64,000 nucleotides of DNA from [Zimmermannella] bifida NBRC 103089 (GCF_001570925.1 NZ_BCSP01000007.1:1-64000); one strand, 5' to 3'. Counted from the stretch's first letter, positions 21,926 through 31,521 are shown. Notes: generated by a model from the letters alone, not told the origin. A program made the numbers and translations.

Positions 21926-22789
21926 CTAACGGCGCCGGAGCCAACCAAACAATCCTGCTTTGGACGGAGCCGATTCGGTGGTGGGTTCCTTCGCAGGTAG
22001 TGAATCAGCATCGATCACAGCAAGGTGCAACGCCATCGAGTCCACGGCTTCGACAACGTGTGAATCGGATGCGAGCCGCTGCTGTACCGAGGCAAGCAAC
22101 TGTTCCCGCTGTGGTTCGGCAAGGTCACTGCTAACGCCAAGCTCGACGATGAGTTCGGGGCCCAAGAATTTCCCGGGAAGGTCGCCGGGATGCAGATCAA
22201 CCGACACGAGTTCGGGGTGGTCGGCGAGCAACTGGGCACATGCTGCACGCACGGCATCGTGCTGCCACGAAACCGTGTACTCAGTGTCTTGCGCGATCGC
22301 CCAAACGGCCGGGCGACGAATCGCGAGTTCGGTCTCGCTGCCGGGGTCGAGAATCATCAGCTGCGTGTCTTCGGAGACGGCGGCCAGGGCCGCCTTGCGT
22401 GCCGCGATCGGCACGGGCCTAGCGGTGGCATCCCAGTGCTGCATCGCGTCGACGCTGGTAAACACCGGCAGCGTCGCTCGACCATCGGGAGATTTCACGG
22501 AGACAATCGACAAATCCGCCGACTTATCGACCGTGACACCGGCGTCGTTGACCCCGGCCTCCCCCAGGTGCGCCACCAGCGGGATGAGCAAGCGCGAAGT
22601 GCGAAGTGCGTCAATGACGTCAATAAGGCTGGCGTCTCCCGCGCGGAACCCGGTCAGGGCCGCGAGCAGTGGCTCGGGCGCAGATCCGTCGTCATCCGAC
22701 CACGGGTTGTCGCTGAACGTACGCCCCTCCCACGGCTGCCCGGCCGAGTCGGTCAGGTGATTGTGTAGGTGCTCCGGGATTGCAACCAT
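21926..22789 (-). CDS. SseB family protein
   Basis: Cytosolic protein of 287 aa with the SseB N-terminal domain (residues ~55-200): LRTSRLLIPLVAHLGEAG and FTSVDAMQHWD are typical. The C-terminal ~75 residues are a second, less conserved part. Function is unknown; in actinobacteria it very often sits next to hisA, as here (15-bp gap). The ATG at 22789 has no clear ribosome site, so coupling to hisA is likely. Confidence 0.82.
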   Translation of the reverse strand: MVAIPEHLHNHLTDSAGQPWEGRTFSDNPWSDDDGSAPEPLLAALTGFRAGDASLIDVIDALRTSRLLIPLVAHLGEAGVNDAGVTVDKSADLSIVSVKSPDGRATLPVFTSVDAMQHWDATARPVPIAARKAALAAVSEDTQLMILDPGSETELAIRRPAVWAIAQDTEYTVSWQHDAVRAACAQLLADHPELVSVDLHPGDLPGKFLGPELIVELGVSSDLAEPQREQLLASVQQRLASDSHVVEAVDSMALHLAVIDADSLPAKEPTTESAPSKAGLFGWLRRR

Positions 22790-22804
22790 GATGCGCGCTG
22801 TCTG

Positions 22805-23554
22805 CTAGCGACCGGCGACGTCGAGTGCCTGGCGCAGGGTGAACGCGCCGGAGTACAGTGCCTTGCCCATAATGGCGCCTTCGAGTCCGAGCGGTACCAG
22901 TTCGCGCAGCGCCGCGATGTCGTCGAGCGTGGCGATACCACCGGATGCGACGACCGGACGGTCGGTGCGCTCCATGACCTGCTTGAGCAGTTCGATGTTC
23001 GGCCCCTTCAGCGTGCCGTCCTTGGTGACGTCGGTGACGACGTAGCGCACACAATTGGCTTCTTCGAGTCGTGCAAGCACTTCCCAAAGGTCGCCGCCTT
23101 CACGCGTCCATCCGCGTGCGGCCAGCGTGGTGCCGCGCACATCGAGACCTACCGCAATGAGTTCGCCGTACTGGGCGATGACCTTTGCTGCCCACTCCGG
23201 GTTCTCGAGGGCGGCGGTACCGAGGTTGATGCGCTTCACACCCATGTCAACCGCGCGTTCGAGCGACTCATCGTCGCGGATACCGCCGGAGAGCTCAACC
23301 TGTACGCGGTCACGCAGCGAACGGATGACCTTGCGGATGATGGCACGGTTTTCGCCGCGACCGAAGGCCGCATCGAGGTCGACCAGGTGAATCCACTCAG
23401 CACCCTGGGCTTCCCAATCGGCGGCAGCACCTACCGGGTCGCCATAGTTGGTGGCCGAGTCGGCTTCGCCCTGAACCAGTCGAACCGCCTTGCCATCGGC
23501 AATGTCGATCGCCGGAAAGAGCGTCAGGTTCGAAGATTCGTTGAATTCACTCAC
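22805..23554 (-). CDS. priA: Phosphoribosyl isomerase (HisA/PriA)
   Basis: Opens the ProFAR ring in histidine synthesis; in actinobacteria this TIM barrel often also does the TrpF step. The protein is 249 aa and has [18 protein letters not shown] at the N-terminus with the catalytic Asp, and [14 protein letters not shown] around residue 170 with the second Asp. The start is GTG 23554, with GAGGA seven bases upstream. Whether it is bifunctional depends on whether a trpF exists elsewhere. Confidence 0.94.
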   Translation of the reverse strand: MSEFNESSNLTLFPAIDIADGKAVRLVQGEADSATNYGDPVGAAADWEAQGAEWIHLVDLDAAFGRGENRAIIRKVIRSLRDRVQVELSGGIRDDESLERAVDMGVKRINLGTAALENPEWAAKVIAQYGELIAVGLDVRGTTLAARGWTREGGDLWEVLARLEEANCVRYVVTDVTKDGTLKGPNIELLKQVMERTDRPVVASGGIATLDDIAALRELVPLGLEGAIMGKALYSGAFTLRQALDVAGR

Positions 23555-23623
23555 GGTAATTCCTCAAGTCGTAGTCTCGCGCCAGTCGTCGGCGGCTCAG
23601 GTATATGTGCGTCAGGAACAGTC

Positions 23624-24499
23624 TTACAGCGTAGCGACCCAATTGCGCAGGAGCGCAATTCCGGCCTCACCTGACTTCTCTGGGTGGAACTGGGTGGCGG
23701 TCAGCGGACCGTTTTCAGCTGCGGCGACAAACCGCTCGCCGTAGGTCGCGTAGGTGCACCGTACGGGATCGGAGCCGGGCAGAATGACCGGCAGCTCCAC
23801 ATCCTCAACGGCATAGGAGTGCACGAAGTAGAACCGTTCGTTTTCGATACCGGCGAACAGGCGCGTGCCTGCCGGCGGTTCAACCGTGTTCCACCCCATG
23901 TGCGGCAGTCGCGGCGCATTGAGTCGGCGCACAACGCCCGGCCACTGCTCGAGACCTTCGGTACCGGCTGCATCCGACTGTGGTTCTTCGGACCACCAAA
24001 ACTCATCGGCGTTCTTGGCGTGGATGCGGTGGGTTTCAGCATCGGCGGCGGCAACAGCGGGCGCGTGGATCTGCACCTCGACATCATCCGAGGTAGGCGC
24101 CTGGGTGTCGGTTGCAGCGCAGTCAACGATTGCATCCGCATCCGTACCCTCAAGACCGCGTTCAAACATGACCTGCATGCCGACACAAATGCCCATGACG
24201 GGGCGGCCACCGGCGAGGCGACGATCAATAATCTGTGGCCCCTGCGCTGCACGGAGTCCCGCCATTACTGCAGCAAAGCTACCGACGCCAGGGACGAGCA
24301 AACCGTCGGCGGCCACGCAGGTTTCAGGGTCGGCGCTGAGCGTCACTCGGGCACCAGCTGCTTGCAGTGCCTTTACCGCAGAGTGCACGTTGCCGAAACC
24401 GTAGTCAAAGACGACTACGTGTTTGCGGGCATCCGCCTCGGTCACGTTTGCCATTGCCGCTTCGGTGGCTGCGGTGTTGCCCGGTACGGGTTCGGTCAC
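23624..24499 (-). CDS. hisH: Imidazole glycerol phosphate synthase, glutaminase subunit
   Basis: Class I glutaminase that supplies ammonia to HisF. From GTG 24499, two bases after the hisB stop, it has 291 aa; ATG 24454 is an alternative start with a weaker ribosome site. The catalytic Cys is in GICVGMQVMF (C105) and the His/Glu pair in QFHPEKSG. It is longer than the usual ~200-215 aa because of an insertion at residues ~119-180, rich in Asp/Ala, just after the nucleophile helix, and an N-terminal tail of ~25 residues. Confidence 0.93.
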   Translation of the reverse strand: MTEPVPGNTAATEAAMANVTEADARKHVVVFDYGFGNVHSAVKALQAAGARVTLSADPETCVAADGLLVPGVGSFAAVMAGLRAAQGPQIIDRRLAGGRPVMGICVGMQVMFERGLEGTDADAIVDCAATDTQAPTSDDVEVQIHAPAVAAADAETHRIHAKNADEFWWSEEPQSDAAGTEGLEQWPGVVRRLNAPRLPHMGWNTVEPPAGTRLFAGIENERFYFVHSYAVEDVELPVILPGSDPVRCTYATYGERFVAAAENGPLTATQFHPEKSGEAGIALLRNWVATL

Positions 24500-24501
24500 G
24501 G

Positions 24502-25107
24502 TTACAGGGCTCCCTTGGTGGATGGCACGCCCTGCACCAGGGCATCCGGTGCCTTTGCGGCGCGGAATGCGCGAGCGAAGGCCTTGAACTCGGCTTCGGC
24601 GATGTGGTGTGGGTCGCGACCTTCGAGCACCCGCAGGTGCACGGTCAGGCCGGCGTGGAAGGCAATGGCTTCGAACACGTGGCGGACCATCGATCCGGTG
24701 AAGTGCCCACCGATACGGTGCATGGTGAATGCTTCGGATTCGCCGCTGTGCACGAGGAATGGGCGCCCCGAAATGTCGACGACGCACTGCGCGAGTGCCT
24801 CATCAAGTGGCACGAGCGCGTCACCGTAGCGGGCAATTCCCGACTTGTCGCCGAGCGCCTCGCGGATCGCCTGACCGAGCACGATGGCAGTGTCTTCGAT
24901 GGTGTGGTGCTCATCAATGTGTACGTCGCCCTTCGCACGGATCGTCAGGTCGCTCAGCGAGTGCTTCGCGAATGCGGTGAGCATGTGATCGTAGAACGGA
25001 ACACCGGTTTCGATGTCGGCGGTGCCACGACCGTCGAGGTTGATGGTGAGTTCAATCGAGGATTCGCTCGTGGTGCGGCTGGCACTTGCCTGGCGTGCGT
25101 TGGTCAT
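24502..25107 (-). CDS. hisB: Imidazoleglycerol-phosphate dehydratase
   Basis: Manganese-dependent dehydration of imidazoleglycerol phosphate. It is the monofunctional form, 201 aa. The two metal-binding repeats are visible: [11 protein letters not shown] near residue 70 and [16 protein letters not shown] near residue 165. The start is ATG 25107, two bases after the hisC stop. Confidence 0.96.
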   Translation of the reverse strand: MTNARQASASRTTSESSIELTINLDGRGTADIETGVPFYDHMLTAFAKHSLSDLTIRAKGDVHIDEHHTIEDTAIVLGQAIREALGDKSGIARYGDALVPLDEALAQCVVDISGRPFLVHSGESEAFTMHRIGGHFTGSMVRHVFEAIAFHAGLTVHLRVLEGRDPHHIAEAEFKAFARAFRAAKAPDALVQGVPSTKGAL

Positions 25108-25109
25108 CG

Positions 25110-26243
25110 TTACTCCTGGGCTCGGGGTTCGTCGGTGCAATCGGATGCGGACGGTGCCGCGAGAAAACGAGGTGCGATTTCGCGCAATACCTCGAGGAAC
25201 TGCGTGGTCTCCGCTTCGGTACCTGCGGATACGCGCAGGCATCCGGGGATTCCGTTGTTGCGGATGAGAATGCCACGCTCGTAGAACGCTTCGAACATGG
25301 CCTGGGGGTCGTTCACTCCCCCGAACATGACGAAGTTGGCATCCGAGCGATAGGCGGTGAAGCCACAGGCAGCGATTTCGGCAACCAATCGGTCACGCTG
25401 GATGCGGATGCGGTCGACCTGCGCCAGCATCGTGTCGGCGTGTTGGAGTGCAGCCACGGCAGCTGCCTGCGTAATGGCCGAAAGGTGGTACGGCAGTCGA
25501 ACGAGACGAACCGCATCCGCCACAGCAGCATCGGCAGCAAAGTACCCGAGACGGGTGCCAGCAAACGCAAATGCTTTGGACATCGTGCGTGAGATCACCA
25601 GGCGAGGACGACCTTCGAGCAATTCGAGCGCCGAAGGCACACCGTCGTGACGGAACTCAGCGTATGCCTCGTCGACGATGACGATGCCATTGGTGGCTTC
25701 GTATACGGCCTCGACAACATCCAGGCTGAGTGGCGTTCCGGTCGGGTTGTTCGGCGAGCAAAGAATAACGACATCGGGCTGCTCGGCACGCACTTGCGCG
25801 GCTGCCGTCTGCGGGCTGAGCTCATAGTCAGCATCTCGCGAGCCTGCGTTCCAACGACTACCGACGCCGCTGGTCAGCAGCGGATACATCGAGTAGGTCG
25901 GGGCAAAGCCCATTACCGAGCGACCCGGTCCGGCAAATGCCTGCAAGAGTTGCTGCAGCACCTCGTTCGAACCATTGGCTGCCCAAATCTGGTCGGCCTG
26001 CACTCCGTGACCGAGGTAGGCCGCCAGATGGTTGCGCAGCTCGGTGAATTCACGATCCGGGTAGCGATTCAGCCGCGGAATCTCCTGCGCGATCTGCTGG
26101 ACGATTGCCATGGCAACCGATTCCGGCACCGGATGCGGGTTCTCGTTCACGTTGATCGAAACCGGTAGCGGTTCCTGTGGCGCACCATAGGGTTTCATGC
26201 CACGCAAATCATCACGAATTGGAAGGTCTTCGAACGAGGTCAT
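25110..26243 (-). CDS. hisC: Histidinol-phosphate aminotransferase
   Basis: PLP enzyme that transaminates imidazole-acetol phosphate. It has 377 aa of fold type [18 protein letters not shown] carries the PLP lysine and VDEAYAEF the cofactor Asp. The annotated ATG has GGAGG almost touching it, so M16 is a possible alternative start. First gene of the hisCBH-priA block; hisD, hisG, hisF, hisE and hisI lie elsewhere. Confidence 0.95.
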   Translation of the reverse strand: MTSFEDLPIRDDLRGMKPYGAPQEPLPVSINVNENPHPVPESVAMAIVQQIAQEIPRLNRYPDREFTELRNHLAAYLGHGVQADQIWAANGSNEVLQQLLQAFAGPGRSVMGFAPTYSMYPLLTSGVGSRWNAGSRDADYELSPQTAAAQVRAEQPDVVILCSPNNPTGTPLSLDVVEAVYEATNGIVIVDEAYAEFRHDGVPSALELLEGRPRLVISRTMSKAFAFAGTRLGYFAADAAVADAVRLVRLPYHLSAITQAAAVAALQHADTMLAQVDRIRIQRDRLVAEIAACGFTAYRSDANFVMFGGVNDPQAMFEAFYERGILIRNNGIPGCLRVSAGTEAETTQFLEVLREIAPRFLAAPSASDCTDEPRAQE

Positions 26244-26323
26244 TCCTCCATGGTAGATGCCCTAGATTCCGCCGCGAAACCCGACGCGTAGCCACGAGAG
26301 ATGATGCAATCACCTACGACGAT

Positions 26324-26716
26324 TTAGTAGTTCGGCAGCGCAATCTCTTGACCTGCCGAAAGCGAAGCAGAGTCGAGCACGTTGAGTCGCTGAATCTCTG
26401 CCACCACGTCTCGGATATCGCGACCGTCGGCGATCTCTTCGGCAATGTCCCAGAGCGATTCCCCGGCAAGCACGGTGTGCGTCTTGAACGATTCTGCGCC
26501 GGTTGCGTGCGCAGCGTTGTCAGCTGCGGCACCTTCGACCTGCGTGAGCGCGAATCCGCCCACGACGGCGAATGGCGCGAGCAAGAGCGATGCGAGAACG
26601 CGACGACCGCGCACCGTCAAACGCAGCTTGCCAGCGTTGCGACGTGCCGCTGCGAGGGTTGCAGCAGCGCTTGTAGTAGCGGTGACCTCGGTGTTGGTGA
26701 TCGTTGCGGCGCTCAT
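26324..26716 (-). CDS. SOS-linked LysM membrane protein
   Basis: A 130-aa protein: a cytoplasmic N-terminus, one hydrophobic segment (VLASLLLAPFAVVGGFAL, residues ~40-57), then an extracytoplasmic LysM domain (residues ~78-129, THTVLAGESLWDIAEE) that should bind peptidoglycan. It is divergent from lexA with two LexA boxes between them. This layout matches B. subtilis yneA and actinobacterial SOS division inhibitors, so it is probably a damage-induced cell-division inhibitor. The ATG at 26716 is preceded by AAAGGG. Confidence 0.82.
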   Translation of the reverse strand: MSAATITNTEVTATTSAAATLAAARRNAGKLRLTVRGRRVLASLLLAPFAVVGGFALTQVEGAAADNAAHATGAESFKTHTVLAGESLWDIAEEIADGRDIRDVVAEIQRLNVLDSASLSAGQEIALPNY

Positions 26717-26763
26717 CTTCTTACCCTTTCGTCGAAAACATCAGTGGATGTTCGAACTCTTGA

Positions 26764-26781
26764 TTCGAACGTACATTCGAA
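26764..26781. promoter_or_regulatory. LexA box 1
   Basis: TTCGAACGTACATTCGAA, a near-perfect palindrome matching the actinobacterial/Gram-positive LexA site (CGAAC-N4-GTTCG type). It lies 48 bp upstream of the LysM gene. Confidence 0.85.
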
Positions 26782-26826
26782 TGACCGAAAAAGCAAACAA
26801 AACTTCCGAACAAAACAGCGACATGC

Positions 26827-26842
26827 TCGAACAGATGTTTGA
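26827..26842. promoter_or_regulatory. LexA box 2
   Basis: TCGAACAGATGTTTGA, an imperfect LexA site located between lexA and box 1. With two sites, LexA can control both divergent genes, including its own. Confidence 0.75.
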
Positions 26843-26949
26843 ATCAGCGCGACAGAGTCGGTAGTGTCGTTTGCGACAGTTCAAAGTCGACCACGGGCCT
26901 ACGACACGGTTTGCATCGCTGCGTAACCCCTGCCCGCCGAAGGAGCACC

Positions 26950-27588
26950 GTGAGCGTTCAGCGCAAACCACTCAGCCAAGTACAAGAGCGAGTCCTCGGG
27001 TTTATCGCCGAGCATTTGAATCGGCATGGCTTCGCGCCGACTATTCGCGAGATTGGCGATGCGGTGAATCTGTCGAGCTCATCGTCGGTATCGCACCAAT
27101 TGGCTCAGCTTGAGAAGTACGGCTACATTCGCCGCCACTCCAACCAGGCTCGCACCCTCGAACTCCTTGTCGACGTGGCGCTGCCAGAAGCCCACGCCAC
27201 GGTGGCGCCGAGCCCAACGGCCATGGTGCCGGTTGTCGGCCGAATTGCCGCGGGCATCCCGATTACCGCCGACCAACAGGTCGAAGAAATTTTTCCCCTA
27301 CCCCGCCAGGTAGTTGGGGGCGGCGACCTCTTCTTGCTGCGCGTCAGCGGTGACAGCATGATCGATGCCGCGATTTGTGATGGTGACTGGGTTGTCGTGC
27401 GCCAGCAGCCGAACGCCGAAAATGGCGACATTGTCGCCGCCATGCTCGATGGCGAAGCAACCGTCAAGACGTTCAAACAGCGTGACGGGCACACCTGGCT
27501 GCTGCCACGCAACTCGGAATTCGAACCGATCCTCGGCGACCACGCCGAAATTCTCGGCCGCGTCGTTGCCGTACTGCGGTCGGTCTAA
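26950..27588 (+). CDS. lexA: SOS repressor LexA
   Basis: Represses DNA-damage genes until RecA filaments make it cut itself. It has 212 aa from GTG 26950 with AGGAG five bases upstream. A winged helix-turn-helix occupies residues ~5-70 ([21 protein letters not shown] is the recognition region), the cleavage site is Ala101-Gly102, and the Ser/Lys dyad is S136 (GDSM) and K173 (VKTF). The frame stays open upstream to 26839 but overlaps a LexA box and is not similar to the family. Confidence 0.97.
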   Translation: MSVQRKPLSQVQERVLGFIAEHLNRHGFAPTIREIGDAVNLSSSSSVSHQLAQLEKYGYIRRHSNQARTLELLVDVALPEAHATVAPSPTAMVPVVGRIAAGIPITADQQVEEIFPLPRQVVGGGDLFLLRVSGDSMIDAAICDGDWVVVRQQPNAENGDIVAAMLDGEATVKTFKQRDGHTWLLPRNSEFEPILGDHAEILGRVVAVLRSV

Positions 27589-27610
27589 GGAGCACCCGCA
27601 TCCACACAAC

Positions 27611-27643
27611 TGCGCGCTGCAGCAACGCCCGCTGAAGCGCGCA
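27611..27643. terminator. Convergent terminator between lexA and hflX
   Basis: TGCGCGCT (27611-27618) pairs with AGCGCGCA (27636-27643), extended inside by CAGC/GCTG. It sits in the 60 bp between the two convergent genes. Confidence 0.5.
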
Positions 27644-27648
27644 ACGAA

Positions 27649-29316
27649 CTAGTTGTCGTAGTTCTGCTTGGGCAAGTCGAGCGAGCGTGATGCTGCCGGC
27701 TCACTGCCCGAGCGTGGCTTATGCCGAACTGACGGCCGCTTGCGCTCCGGCGCATCGGCACCACCCACACGAAACTCCGCGAACTGACCGAGCTGGTCCG
27801 GATGCACCAGCGCCCGCAGGTGCGTGCCATCGGTGTCATGGTGCTCGCGCAGCACGCCGCCCTGTCCGTGCAATTGCGAAACAAGGTCGCCGCGGTGGTA
27901 CGGAATCACCAATTCGATCTCGACCTCGTGCACCGGCAGCATTTGGGCAATGCGCTCGAGCAACGTGTCAATTCCTTCACCCGTTCGTGCCGAAACGAAC
28001 ACGGCATCAGGTGCGAGGTTTCGCAGCACCATGCGCGTCGGCGCATCCACCAGGTCGGCCTTGTTAAACACGATGAGCTCTGGCAGTTCGTGTGCGTCGA
28101 TCTCGGTAATGACTTCACGGACCGTGCGGATCTGTGCCGCCGGGTCTGGATGCGAGCCATCGACAACGTGAACGAGAACGTCACTTTCGGCGACCTCTTC
28201 GAGCGTCGAACGGAATGCCTCGACCAATTGGTGCGGCAAGTTGCGCACAAACCCGACGGTGTCAGCAATCGTGTGCGGACGACCATCAGCGGTCGTCGCC
28301 CGCCGAACCGTGGCGTCAAGCGTCGCAAACAGTTGGTTCTCGACCAGCACCCCGGCCTTCGTAATGCGGTTGAGCAGCGACGACTTACCGGCGTTGGTGT
28401 AGCCCGCAATGGCAACCGCCGGCACCTTGTTTCGCCCACGTTGCGCACGATTGGTGTCGCGAGCCGTCTTCATGCCCGCAATCTGACGGCGGAGCTTGGC
28501 CATGCGCGTGTGGATACGACGGCGATCAAGCTCGATCTTAGTTTCACCGGGACCGCGCGAACCCATACCGGCTCCGGCGGAACCCACCTGACCACCGGCC
28601 TGACGCGACATCGATTGACCCCAACCACGCAGGCGCGGCAGCAGGTACTCGAGCTGTGCGAGTTCAACCTGGGCTTTACCCTCGCGGCTCTTCGCGTGCT
28701 GACTAAAGATGTCGAGGATGACGGCGGTGCGGTCGATGACCTTCACCTTGACACGGTCTTCAAGTGCACGGCGCTGTGACGGCGCGAGCTCCGTGTCGGC
28801 GACAACCGTGTCAGCGCCGACTGCACGCACGATGTCGGCCAACTCTTCGACCTTGCCTCGGCCGAGGTAGGTCGTCGCGTCCGGATGCGGTCGACGCTGC
28901 AGCACGCCATCGAGCACAACTGCACCAGCGGTTTCACAGAGCGCGGCCAGCTCGTGCAGAGAGTTTTCGGCATCGGCGAGCGTACCTGCCGCATACACTC
29001 CGATCAGTACGGCGCGTTCCAGACGAACCTGGCGGTACTCAACTTCCGAGACGTCTTCGAGCTCGGTGGATAGGCCATCAACGTGTTGCAGCGAGCGACG
29101 TTCCTCACGTTCGAGCTGCAGGCCGTCATGGTCAGAATCAGCGACGGTGGATTCATCCTGTAGCGCAGTTGCGCGGCCGTCGGTAAATCGCGTCGTCGCG
29201 GTGCGATTCGACGTGCCGCGGGAGAGGACTCGGTCGATGACCGCGTCGCGCTTTGCCGCCTCGTCGGGAGCGCCGTCTTGGTTCGCGGTGTTGCCGCGTT
29301 CAACGTCTTGATGCAT
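27649..29316 (-). CDS. hflX: GTPase HflX
   Basis: Ribosome-associated GTPase that splits stalled ribosomes under stress. From ATG 29316 it has 555 aa, with an N-terminal glycine-poor domain (residues ~95-225), a helical linker with GPGETKIELDRRRI, and the G domain with P-loop GYTNAGKSSLLN, DTVGF (G3) and FNKADL (G4). Actinobacterial HflX proteins are long like this. The frame is open 24 codons further up; no clear Shine-Dalgarno precedes the chosen ATG. Divergent from the methyltransferase gene. Confidence 0.93.
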   Translation of the reverse strand: MHQDVERGNTANQDGAPDEAAKRDAVIDRVLSRGTSNRTATTRFTDGRATALQDESTVADSDHDGLQLEREERRSLQHVDGLSTELEDVSEVEYRQVRLERAVLIGVYAAGTLADAENSLHELAALCETAGAVVLDGVLQRRPHPDATTYLGRGKVEELADIVRAVGADTVVADTELAPSQRRALEDRVKVKVIDRTAVILDIFSQHAKSREGKAQVELAQLEYLLPRLRGWGQSMSRQAGGQVGSAGAGMGSRGPGETKIELDRRRIHTRMAKLRRQIAGMKTARDTNRAQRGRNKVPAVAIAGYTNAGKSSLLNRITKAGVLVENQLFATLDATVRRATTADGRPHTIADTVGFVRNLPHQLVEAFRSTLEEVAESDVLVHVVDGSHPDPAAQIRTVREVITEIDAHELPELIVFNKADLVDAPTRMVLRNLAPDAVFVSARTGEGIDTLLERIAQMLPVHEVEIELVIPYHRGDLVSQLHGQGGVLREHHDTDGTHLRALVHPDQLGQFAEFRVGGADAPERKRPSVRHKPRSGSEPAASRSLDLPKQNYDN

Positions 29317-29354
29317 GTTCTGCACAAGAATACTTGCTGCGCTACGTTCATTAC

Positions 29355-29963
29355 ATGACTGACCACTATTTTTCGGCCGAACCGGCAACTGCCGAGGACC
29401 GTCACACCATGCAGATCGAGCTTGCTGGACGGACTGTCGAGGTGGTGTCAGCTAACGGCGTCTTTTCTGCCGAGCGACTCGACAAGGCCACGCGCATTCT
29501 GCTCGATGCGGTACCGCTGCCACCCGCATCCGGAAACGCGCTCGATATTGGCTGTGGTTGGGGACCGATCGCGCTATCGCTCGCGCTGCACTCACCCGAA
29601 CTCAAGGTCTGGGCCATCGACGTCAATGAGCGCGCCCTCGATCTCACACGTCGCAACGCCGAATTGCTCGGGTGCAGCAACCTTGTAGCGGGCACCGCAG
29701 CGGTGGTTCCCGAAGAGGTGCGCTTCGATGTGATCTGGTCGAACCCACCGATTCGCATTGGCAAGGCTGAATTGGATGCGTTGCTCGCGACTTGGCTGCC
29801 GCGGCTGGCTCTCGGTGGTTCAGCGTGGATGGTTGTTGGCAAGAACCTTGGCGCAGATTCGCTCCAGCGGCGCTTGGCCGATTTGCTCGGCACGGATTTC
29901 TCGGTGCACCGACACAGCACATCGGGCGGATTCCGCATCCTGCGCGTGGATCGCGTGCAGTAG
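29355..29963 (+). CDS. RsmC-like class I methyltransferase
   Basis: Probably a 16S rRNA (guanine-N2) methyltransferase. It has 202 aa from ATG 29355 (MTDHYFSAEP). The SAM site is LDIGCGWGPIALSLAL (motif I, residues ~63-78) and the catalytic NPP motif is SNPPIRIG near residue 135. It is the single-domain form found in actinobacteria, lacking the N-terminal pseudo-domain of E. coli RsmC. It usually sits next to hflX, as here. Confidence 0.87.
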   Translation: MTDHYFSAEPATAEDRHTMQIELAGRTVEVVSANGVFSAERLDKATRILLDAVPLPPASGNALDIGCGWGPIALSLALHSPELKVWAIDVNERALDLTRRNAELLGCSNLVAGTAAVVPEEVRFDVIWSNPPIRIGKAELDALLATWLPRLALGGSAWMVVGKNLGADSLQRRLADLLGTDFSVHRHSTSGGFRILRVDRVQ

Positions 29964-30061
29964 CGCAGCATGACTCGCACGCTGCTGCTTGAGCGGTGAC
30001 CGCGGTAGTCACCCTGCCTGATGCGGCCCGCGGCGTCGAGTGGGCGACATCTCGCGAGCAC

Positions 30062-30090
30062 TTGGGATTTGCAACTGAATTCGATACTGT
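30062..30090 (+). promoter_or_regulatory. Candidate promoter of the cupin gene
   Basis: TTGGGA (30062-30067) and TACTGT (30085-30090) with a 17-bp spacer, about 100 bp upstream of the cupin start. No alternative promoter is visible in the 224-bp gap. Confidence 0.4.
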
Positions 30091-30187
30091 ACCGTCCAGA
30101 CTGTTAGGCCTGGCGGTTGCGTTCGTGGCACCGTAACGCCGCCCGGCAGCGCCACAATTGTGATCGAAGCCACGTCAAAGGAGACCC

Positions 30188-30568
30188 GTGTTCGAGCATC
30201 CTTCGGTCCCCGCTATTCAGGGCACCACCGCAACTACCCACCACAAGGCGGCCGACCTACCTGTCCCGCGTGAACTCGTACCTTCCGAACATGCGCCAAG
30301 CGACGGCTGCGAAGCCGGCGTCACCGAGCTGGGTGAATTTGCCGGTTGCGAATACGGCATCTGGGAGATGTCGACCGGTGTCATGCACGACACCGAAGCC
30401 GAAGAACTTTTCGTCGTACTCGAGGGCAGTGCCACGGTCGAGTTTCTCGAACCGCGTTCGGCGTCGATCGAGATCGCCCCGGGAAGCGTCGTCACCTTTG
30501 CGGCCGGCACGAAGACGCGTTGGACCGTTCACAGTGAGCGTCTACGCAAGGTGTACCTGGCGCCATAG
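30188..30568 (+). CDS. Cupin domain protein
   Basis: A 126-aa protein with a single beta-barrel of the cupin_3/DUF861 type (residues ~50-125): GIWEMSTGVMHDTEAEELFVVLEG then APGSVVTFAAGTKTRWTVH. The first motif keeps His67 and Glu pairs that could bind a metal. It starts at GTG 30188 with AAAGGAGA close upstream. It stands alone between the methyltransferase and the convergent dapF-like gene. Substrate unknown; this fold occurs in ureidoglycolate-hydrolase-like and ethanolamine-related proteins. Confidence 0.8.
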   Translation: MFEHPSVPAIQGTTATTHHKAADLPVPRELVPSEHAPSDGCEAGVTELGEFAGCEYGIWEMSTGVMHDTEAEELFVVLEGSATVEFLEPRSASIEIAPGSVVTFAAGTKTRWTVHSERLRKVYLAP

Positions 30569-30621
30569 CGTGAAGCTCGCGGCGCGGCGCGTTCCTCAGC
30601 CCAGCCAGCATGTCCAGCTGG

Positions 30622-31521
30622 CTATCGCGGTTCACCCTGTGGCAGGGTAACCCGCGTATCGAATACGCGTTCTGCGCGACCGGCGAGCCCGAGGTGCTCG
30701 CCTTCTTCGGTCGGAAACATCCGCACCTGCAGTGGTCCGCCGTCGGTAGTGACTCGCCAATGGTTGGGGGCACGATTGCCGGCATCACTACCGGCCCAGT
30801 ACCGAACGGCGAGCGCGGTTGCGGCAGCCGCGGTACCGCCCGCATCCGTGCCGCCTGAAACGGGCTGCCATGCCCGCATGCGCAACCAGCCGACGCTATC
30901 GCGCACGAGTGGCTCGTCGGGCACCACATAGGCGATCGTGGGGAGGTCGACAGGTTCAGGTTCGATCGTTGGCGCAGTATCGATGTGCACGGCGGCCAGT
31001 TCGTCGGCGTGTGCGAGCGCAATCACGATGACGCGGCTGCCCGCAAGTTCGATCTCGAGTCCGGGCCGCGGGATCTCGAGACCCGGAACCAACACGGTTG
31101 GTTCGTTCTGAATGAGCCGCCAACGCCCGAGGTCGAGTTGGAAACCGCCGCTGCCATTTGGTTGCACATCGTGGATGCCATTCACGGTGAGGATTGGCAG
31201 GGTTTCGGCCGGTGCGAGCTCTACGTGACCTTCGTCGATGAGGATGCGCGCGGCGGCGCGCAGTTCGTCGCCGTTAACGGGTTGCGGTGACCCGTCGAGG
31301 CGATATGCCTGAAGCTGCCAGTGCACCTGCTCAGCGGTGTGTTCGGGCGCGGTTGTTGGTGTGAGTTGCACGAAACCGCTGGCACCGATGCCGGTGCGGC
31401 GGTGGCACCACTGCGCCACTGTCTCGGGAGCACAAATTGCCGCGTCCTCGTCTTTGGCGACGTGCACCAAGTAGTCGGCACCGTTTGCGTGAACTTTGTG
31501 CAGCAGGATGGATTCGGTCAT
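30622..31521 (-). CDS. Degenerate diaminopimelate epimerase homologue (both catalytic Cys absent)
   Basis: A 299-aa protein with the length and fold pattern of DapF, at the place where actinobacteria carry dapF (after miaB-miaA). The alignment is clear around DGSPQPVNGDELRAAARIL, where the family has a CGNG motif: the catalytic Cys is Asn83. In the second half the usual ERGxGETxSCGTG is QPVSGGTDAGGTA, so the second Cys is Gly228 and the Glu is also lost. The N-terminal GND motif has Asn changed to Ala15. The frame is intact and 900 bp long without stops. It is therefore unlikely to racemise diaminopimelate, although it may bind it or serve another role. Confidence 0.8.
   Translation of the reverse strand: MTESILLHKVHANGADYLVHVAKDEDAAICAPETVAQWCHRRTGIGASGFVQLTPTTAPEHTAEQVHWQLQAYRLDGSPQPVNGDELRAAARILIDEGHVELAPAETLPILTVNGIHDVQPNGSGGFQLDLGRWRLIQNEPTVLVPGLEIPRPGLEIELAGSRVIVIALAHADELAAVHIDTAPTIEPEPVDLPTIAYVVPDEPLVRDSVGWLRMRAWQPVSGGTDAGGTAAAATALAVRYWAGSDAGNRAPNHWRVTTDGGPLQVRMFPTEEGEHLGLAGRAERVFDTRVTLPQGEPR

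Noticed and set aside
26839-26949. An earlier ATG start for lexA
   Set aside because: The extension overlaps a LexA box, lacks a ribosome site and has no family similarity; GTG 26950 has AGGAG.
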